Position numbers and translations under genes: made by a program. Shown here piece by piece: positions 57,823-61,964 of a stretch of 61,964 nucleotides of DNA. Numbering within the stretch: position 1 is the first letter of the stretch; the number at the start of each line of letters is the position of its first letter. A model generated the notes under the pieces. The model did no database searches, was not told where the DNA came from, and saw only the letters and a program-made list of their open reading frames with translations. Source of the stretch: JAFGKM01 sp964413825 (lineage in GTDB: Bacteria > Ratteibacteria > UBA8468 > B48-G9 > JAFGKM01); NCBI GenBank assembly GCA_964413825.1, contig CAYPTS010000002.1, positions 1-61,964 on the forward strand, given 5' to 3'.

Positions 57823-59669
57823 TCATCGGAAATTATTGATGTTTCCAGCGTGTTTTTTCAGAAGCGCCCTTACCGGCGCACTGTTAATGACATTATCTCT
57901 CATAACATCATGAAACTCGTTAAGCATTTCTTCCGTTTCAGCGAGTGAATATTTGCCTGTATTTTTTACGACAAAAATCTTCTCGTGTTTTGTAGCAGTC
58001 TCATCCGCAGTGAGAATCTCTTCAAAAATGTTTTCTCCGGGGCGTATACCTGTAAATTTTATTTCTATATCTTCGTAGGGTCTTAAACCGTGGATTTTTA
58101 TCAACTCTTCCGCCAGTTCCGTGATTTTCCTTGGTTCTCCCATGTCAAGCACCATAATCTCCCCTCCCCTGCCGATGGCAGAGGCCTGGAGTACCAGTGC
58201 AACGGCTTCAGGGATGGTCATGAAATATCTTTTCATGTCTTTGTGCGTTACAGTAAGGGGACCGCCGTCTTTCAATTGTTGTAAAAACAACGGCAGGAGA
58301 CTTCCCCTGCTTCCAAGCACGTTGCCGAATCGTACAGATATAAAGGACGTTTTTCCGCAGTTGTTGGTGCCGCACCCGTTTGCGTTGAAGGCACTGCATA
58401 TGTATTCCGCAACCCTTTTCGTGGCTCCCATAATGCTTGTAGGGTTGACTGCTTTATCGGTGGAAATCTGGATAAACTTTTCCGTACCGTAAGCCGCAGA
58501 GGATACCGCAAGGTTGTAAGTTCCGAAGATGTTTACCTTCACCGCTTCTTCGGGGTTATATTCCATTATCGGCACGTGTTTGTATGCGGCGGCATGGAAT
58601 ACGACGTGGGGACGGAACTTTTTGAATATCGCGTCTATCCGTTCTTTATCCCTGATATCGGCAATTACGAAACAAACGTTGTCCGGAAAATCTGTTTTTT
58701 CCATGGAAGTTTTTCCGTATATCCCTTCCTTTTTGCCGTTTGTAAACAGAAAATCACAATTCTGCTTTATCCGCATCTTTAAATTATGCAACTCGGTGTC
58801 ATCGGTATCAAGCAGTATTATCTTTTTAGGGTTGAAGGAACAGACCTGCATCACGATTTCGGAACCTATGGAGCCGCCTGCTCCGGTAACAAGTACCGAC
58901 TTGTTTCTCAAAAATTCTTCAACCTGTTTTAAATCAATAGTTATGTTTTGTCTGCCGATAATGTCTTCGATGTTTATATCCCTGAGCGTCTTCGTGGTTA
59001 TGCCCGGTTTTTGCTGTGAATACATGTCGGGCACAATCTTGATTGTTTTTACATTGCTTTTAAGTGCGAAGTCATAGATTTTTCGAAGTTCTTTATAATT
59101 CAGCGAAGGAATTGCAATGACGACCGCTTCCGCTTTGACTCTTGATACGGTTTCTTGCAATGCGTCTATTTTTCCCGTTACCCTCACTCCGTTTATATAA
59201 GAGCCGATTTTATCCGTATCATCGTCAAGGAATGCTACGGGATAATAGTCGGCGAATTTTTGTCTTATCATATCCCTGACCACGATTTCGCCGATACTGC
59301 CCGCACCTACGATTACCGTGACCGCTCCTTTNNNNNNNNNNNNNNNNNNNNNNNNNNNNNNNNNNNNNNNNNNNNNNNNNNNNNNNNNNNNNNNNNNNNN
59401 NNNNNNNNNNNNNNNNNNNNNNNNNNNNNNNAACGCCATGCGATTTGATAAAGTTTGAACAGCAGGTTTATTGTCAACTTGACCAGAATAAACAAAGGCA
59501 GGGATATAAAAAACCATGCCGTGTGTTGTTCCTGCGGCGCAAAATCGAACCTGAGAAGAAATGCGAGATAAAGGGATATATAAATTATAAAAATATCTGA
59601 AATGAGAAAGAAAGATACCCTCTTCCTATGCGAAGGATAGGCGAAAAAATTTCTGGTAAAGTTTTTCAT
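57823..59669 (-). CDS. FlaA1/CapD-like nucleotide-sugar dehydratase, interrupted by gap
   Basis: Membrane-anchored UDP-sugar 4,6-dehydratase of the PglF/WbpM/CapD type. The 5' part (59669-59432) encodes TM helices (SFFLISDIFIIYISLYLAFLLRFDF and others). After the 100-N gap, VTVIVGAGSIGEIVVRDMI starts the first Rossmann domain; VLVTGAGGSIGSEIVMQV is the second, catalytic SDR domain with SIMGATKRVAEY, where Met replaces the usual Tyr. That Ser-Met-Lys triad is typical of inverting 4,6-dehydratases. The two parts are out of frame across the gap, which is an artefact of a placeholder size. Roughly 60-70 residues may be missing. Confidence 0.87.
59332..59431. other. Assembly gap of 100 N
   Basis: Exactly 100 undetermined bases inside the FlaA1/CapD-like gene. 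A round number suggests a scaffolding placeholder rather than a measured length. Confidence 0.98.
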
Positions 59670-59679
59670 TGCGGTAATT

Positions 59680-60807
59680 TCAGTTTTTCATCCAGATGTA
59701 TTTGTCTATTATTTTAACATAACTCTGTATAATCTTGACCACCTTGACGGATACATTGTCGTCAGCGTAGTCGGGAGAAAGAACGGTTTTCTCCTTGTTT
59801 TTGTACATCGCTCTGGCGATGTCCACGGCCTGCGCGATGTCTTTTTCAGCGATGCCGCCTATGACAATAGTTCCCTTGTCAAGAACTTCCGGTCTTTCCG
59901 TTGAAGTTCTTATGAGTACTCCCGGAAAACCGAGGATGGCGGATTCTTCCGACAGGGTGCCGCTGTCGGAGAGTACGCAGAAAGAGTTTAACTGAAGGTT
60001 GTTGTAGTCTATGAATCCGAAAGGCTTCAACTGCCTTACCAGTTTATGAAACTTAAACCCTTTCTCCTCTAATTTCTTCCATGACCGCGGATGCGTTGAA
60101 TAGATTACCGGCAGTTTGTACTGTTTAGCGATTCCGTTGAGCCCGTTCATCAGCGACAGGAAATTTTCCCCGTTGTCTATGTTTTCTTCCCTGTGGGCGG
60201 AGACCAGTATATATCTGCCCCGTTTTAACCCTAATTCTTCAAGCACCCTGCTTTTCTTTATTTTTGCCCTGTTTTTATTCAACACCTCGGTCATGGGGGA
60301 GCCCGTCACAAATATGTGCTCCTTTCTTATCCCCTCGGACAGCAGGTACCTTCTGCCGTGTTCTGTATACGGCATGTTGATATCCGAGATATGGTCCACT
60401 ATTTTTCTGTTTATCTCTTCCGGAACGTTCTGGTCAAAGCACCTGTTGCCCGCCTCCATGTGGAATATGGGGATTTTCAGCCTTTTGGCGGGTATGGCGC
60501 ACAATGCGGAATTGGTATCCCCCAGAACCAGCACTGCGTCGGGCTTATCCTCGGAGAGCAGTTTATATGATTTTGAAATGATATTGCCCATTGTCTCGCC
60601 CAGTGTTTTCCCCGCGGACTTCAGGTAGCGGTCGGGCGCGCGCAGTTTTAAATCTTTAAAAAAAATCTCGTTCAGCGTGTAGTCCCAGTTCTGTCCCGTG
60701 TGCACCAGCGTATGCTGGAAATACCTGTCGCAGGCCTTGATAACCTCGGACAGCCTTATAATCTCCGGCCTTGTCCCCAGTATGGTCATAACTTTCAGTT
60801 TGTTCAT
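59680..60807 (-). CDS. UDP-N-acetylglucosamine/UDP-PneNAc-type 2-epimerase
   Basis: WecB-fold, GT-B-like epimerase; 375 residues. ILGTRPEIIRLSEVI near 9-23, HTGQNWDYTLN near 36-46, FHMEAGNRCFDQNVPEEINRKIVDHISD near 111-138 and SAHREENIDN near 205 are the family motifs. Given the CapF-like gene directly upstream, this is likely CapG/WbjD/FnlC, the last step to UDP-L-FucNAc, rather than plain UDP-GlcNAc/ManNAc epimerase. ATG 60807 with GGAGG seven bases before is preferred to the TTG at 60813. It starts two bases after the CapF stop. Confidence 0.88.
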   Translation of the reverse strand: MNKLKVMTILGTRPEIIRLSEVIKACDRYFQHTLVHTGQNWDYTLNEIFFKDLKLRAPDRYLKSAGKTLGETMGNIISKSYKLLSEDKPDAVLVLGDTNSALCAIPAKRLKIPIFHMEAGNRCFDQNVPEEINRKIVDHISDINMPYTEHGRRYLLSEGIRKEHIFVTGSPMTEVLNKNRAKIKKSRVLEELGLKRGRYILVSAHREENIDNGENFLSLMNGLNGIAKQYKLPVIYSTHPRSWKKLEEKGFKFHKLVRQLKPFGFIDYNNLQLNSFCVLSDSGTLSEESAILGFPGVLIRTSTERPEVLDKGTIVIGGIAEKDIAQAVDIARAMYKNKEKTVLSPDYADDNVSVKVVKIIQSYVKIIDKYIWMKN

Positions 60808-60809
60808 TT

Positions 60810-61919
60810 TCAAACCTCCATAAAATGCGTATCCGGTTTTTCGGGATTAAAAATCTCGTTTGCCCATATAACCGTGACAAGGTTGGTATTGCCGGTATTG
60901 GTTATTGAATGCGTATATCCCGGCGGGATGTCGACCGCCTGCAAATTGTCTCCGCTGACGTGATATTCAGTTGTCTCTTTCTCGTCTATCTTTCTGAACC
61001 TTATGACCGCCTGCCCGCTTACTACGAGAAACTTCTCGGTTTTTGTGTGGTGCCAGTGGTTGCCTTTTGTTATCCCGGGCCTGGATACATTGATGGACAC
61101 CTGCCCCCTGTCCGTAGTTTTTATGAACTCGGTGAAGGAGCCCCTGCCGTCGGTATTCATTCTCATCGGGTATGCGAAATCGTCTTTCGGCAGGAAACTC
61201 AGATATGTGCTGTAAAGTTTTCTGGTAAAATCATCCCCCATATCGGAGATGTTCAAATTTTTCCTGCTTTCGGCAAACTCCCGTATTTTTGCGGCAATCT
61301 GGCCGAGCTTTACACGATAGGATATAGGCACTATGCAGTAATTTCCTTCTTTTGTCGGATTGCCTTCAAGCGCCCTCATGAATTCTTCCAGCACGTCGTC
61401 TATATAGCACAGATGCAGTTCTGTATCGGGATTATCGACACGTATCTCCAGATTTCTTGATATGTTATGGCAAAAAGTCGCAACAACGGTATTATAGTTA
61501 GGTCTGCTCCATTTGCCGAACATGTTTGCAAGCCTGTATACATAAACATCAACGCCTGCCGCCCTGCCGTATTCAAACAGAATATTCTCGCCCGCCTTTT
61601 TGCTTTTCCCGTAAGGATTATCCAGTTTCGCCTGAATGGAGGACGTCATAAGCACCGGAGATTTGTTGTTGCTTTTTTTGAGCAAGTTCAGAAGTTCGGA
61701 AGTAAAACCGAAATTTCCGTCCATGAACTCTTTTTCATCTTCCGGACGGTTTACCCCTGCCAGATGGAATACGAAACCGCACTCTTGTGTATACCTGTCA
61801 AGCAAGGACTTATCTGTATTCAGGTCAAATTCCAGAATCTCTCCGCAGTCCCTGTTTCTAAGTTCCGCCACAAGATTCCTGCCGGCAAATCCTTTTGCTC
61901 CGGTTACCAGTATCTTCAT
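60810..61919 (-). CDS. CapF-like bifunctional reductase/cupin
   Basis: UDP-2-acetamido-2,6-dideoxy-hexulose reductase of UDP-L-FucNAc synthesis; 369 residues. The N-terminal SDR has MKILVTGAKGFAGRNLVAEL and a PYGKSKKAGENIL motif near 101-113 (Tyr-x3-Lys). The C-terminal cupin (about 250-369) has FTRKLYSTYLSFLPKDDFAYPM and GNHWHHTKTEKFLVVSG near 289-305, the zinc-binding hallmark of CapF/WbjC. ATG 61919 follows GGAGAAAG; the frame continues to 61943. The missing CapE/WbjB dehydratase probably lies upstream beyond the window, or the FlaA1-like gene serves instead. Confidence 0.92.
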   Translation of the reverse strand: MKILVTGAKGFAGRNLVAELRNRDCGEILEFDLNTDKSLLDRYTQECGFVFHLAGVNRPEDEKEFMDGNFGFTSELLNLLKKSNNKSPVLMTSSIQAKLDNPYGKSKKAGENILFEYGRAAGVDVYVYRLANMFGKWSRPNYNTVVATFCHNISRNLEIRVDNPDTELHLCYIDDVLEEFMRALEGNPTKEGNYCIVPISYRVKLGQIAAKIREFAESRKNLNISDMGDDFTRKLYSTYLSFLPKDDFAYPMRMNTDGRGSFTEFIKTTDRGQVSINVSRPGITKGNHWHHTKTEKFLVVSGQAVIRFRKIDEKETTEYHVSGDNLQAVDIPPGYTHSITNTGNTNLVTVIWANEIFNPEKPDTHFMEV

Positions 61920-61938
61920 TCTGCTTTCTCCAAACGCC

Positions 61939-61964
61939 GTCATTGCGAGCGCAGCGCGGCAATC
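61939..61964 (-). repeat. Leader module H (R2 half, cut by window edge)
   Basis: On the minus strand GATTGCCGCGC...CTCGCAATGAC, the closing half of R2, ends 19 bases before the CapF-like ATG with GGAGAAAGC between. The rest lies outside the window. Confidence 0.75.

Noticed and set aside
59313..59517. True frameshift in the FlaA1/CapD-like gene
   Set aside because: The frame change spans a 100-N placeholder of unknown real length, so it cannot be judged.
28891..61964. R2 copies as insertion sequences
   Set aside because: No transposase, no target-site duplications seen; they are short palindromes with gene-linked orientation.

Overview
The window looks like a contig from an uncultured, mid-GC bacterium, probably a metagenome-assembled genome, because a 100-base run of N sits at 59332-59431. 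Peptidoglycan enzymes (MurG, MurC), probable lipoproteins, a minimal Tat translocase, good TTGACA/TATAAT promoters and a Rex-type redox repressor all point to an ordinary bacterial cell with mainly fermentative or anaerobic metabolism. Placement near the Omnitrophota/PVC-type candidate phyla is a guess from gene style (HEAT/TPR lipoproteins, a GntR-LacI regulator beside a URO-D-like enzyme, a short EF-Ts). No phylogenetic marker was analysed.

Layout. 1-2742 (minus): a 3'-truncated hisA overlapping topA. 2899-10503 (plus): murG-murC-nnrE followed by two large exported repeat proteins. 10688-12588: an oxidoreductase and era. 12801-16762: Lon-like protease (minus), rex, a nitroreductase and a small membrane gene. 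17013-17818: tRNA-Leu(CAA), a 130-bp tandem repeat that starts inside the tRNA 3' end, HU, and a 44-residue lipoprotein. 17884-19633 (minus): a membrane protein, tsf and rpsB. 19877-22882: a CBS protein with an ArsB/NhaD-type permease, then a methyltransferase-like membrane protein and UPF0280. 23053-28819: argH-lysA, then parA/RHH-like/apbE (minus), and aroE. 29057-31803: a small membrane protein and leuS. 31940-39827: a GntR/LacI-type regulator, URO-D-like protein, PfkB kinase, DUF47-Pit phosphate uptake, Fe-alcohol dehydrogenase, creatininase-family protein and ribF. 39863-43100: ECF sigma/anti-sigma pair, GH29 fucosidase and a URO-D remnant. 43374-46097: ppdK. 46896-50014: a DUF362/NapH/NapG/TatA/TatC redox-export operon. 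50225-53833 (minus): trpS-hisC-pdxJ and a membrane gene. 53864-57729: an accessory block with two DUF4143-type ATPases, a Nudix gene and a RelE-type toxin-antitoxin pair. 57823-61919 (minus): sugar-nucleotide genes typical of UDP-L-FucNAc capsule/O-antigen synthesis, broken by the assembly gap.

The most unusual signal is a family of dispersed leader modules. At least seven copies, plus one cut by the right window edge, sit just upstream of genes, always in the orientation of the downstream gene. They share a left flank resembling AAAATCA-nnn-CCCCTCA. Several share a right flank resembling GTTCGGGG-TA-AAGGAG, which is itself the ribosome-binding site. The interior is swappable: either a CCCCGT/ACGGGG hairpin type (R1) or the widespread GTCATTGCGAG...CTCGCAATGAC palindrome (R2), and one copy carries both. 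They look like exchangeable 5'-UTR cassettes. Other notable signals are a canonical ECF promoter in front of the ECF sigma gene, two promoters placed so that murG and aroE transcripts would be leaderless, and the tRNA-derived tandem repeat.
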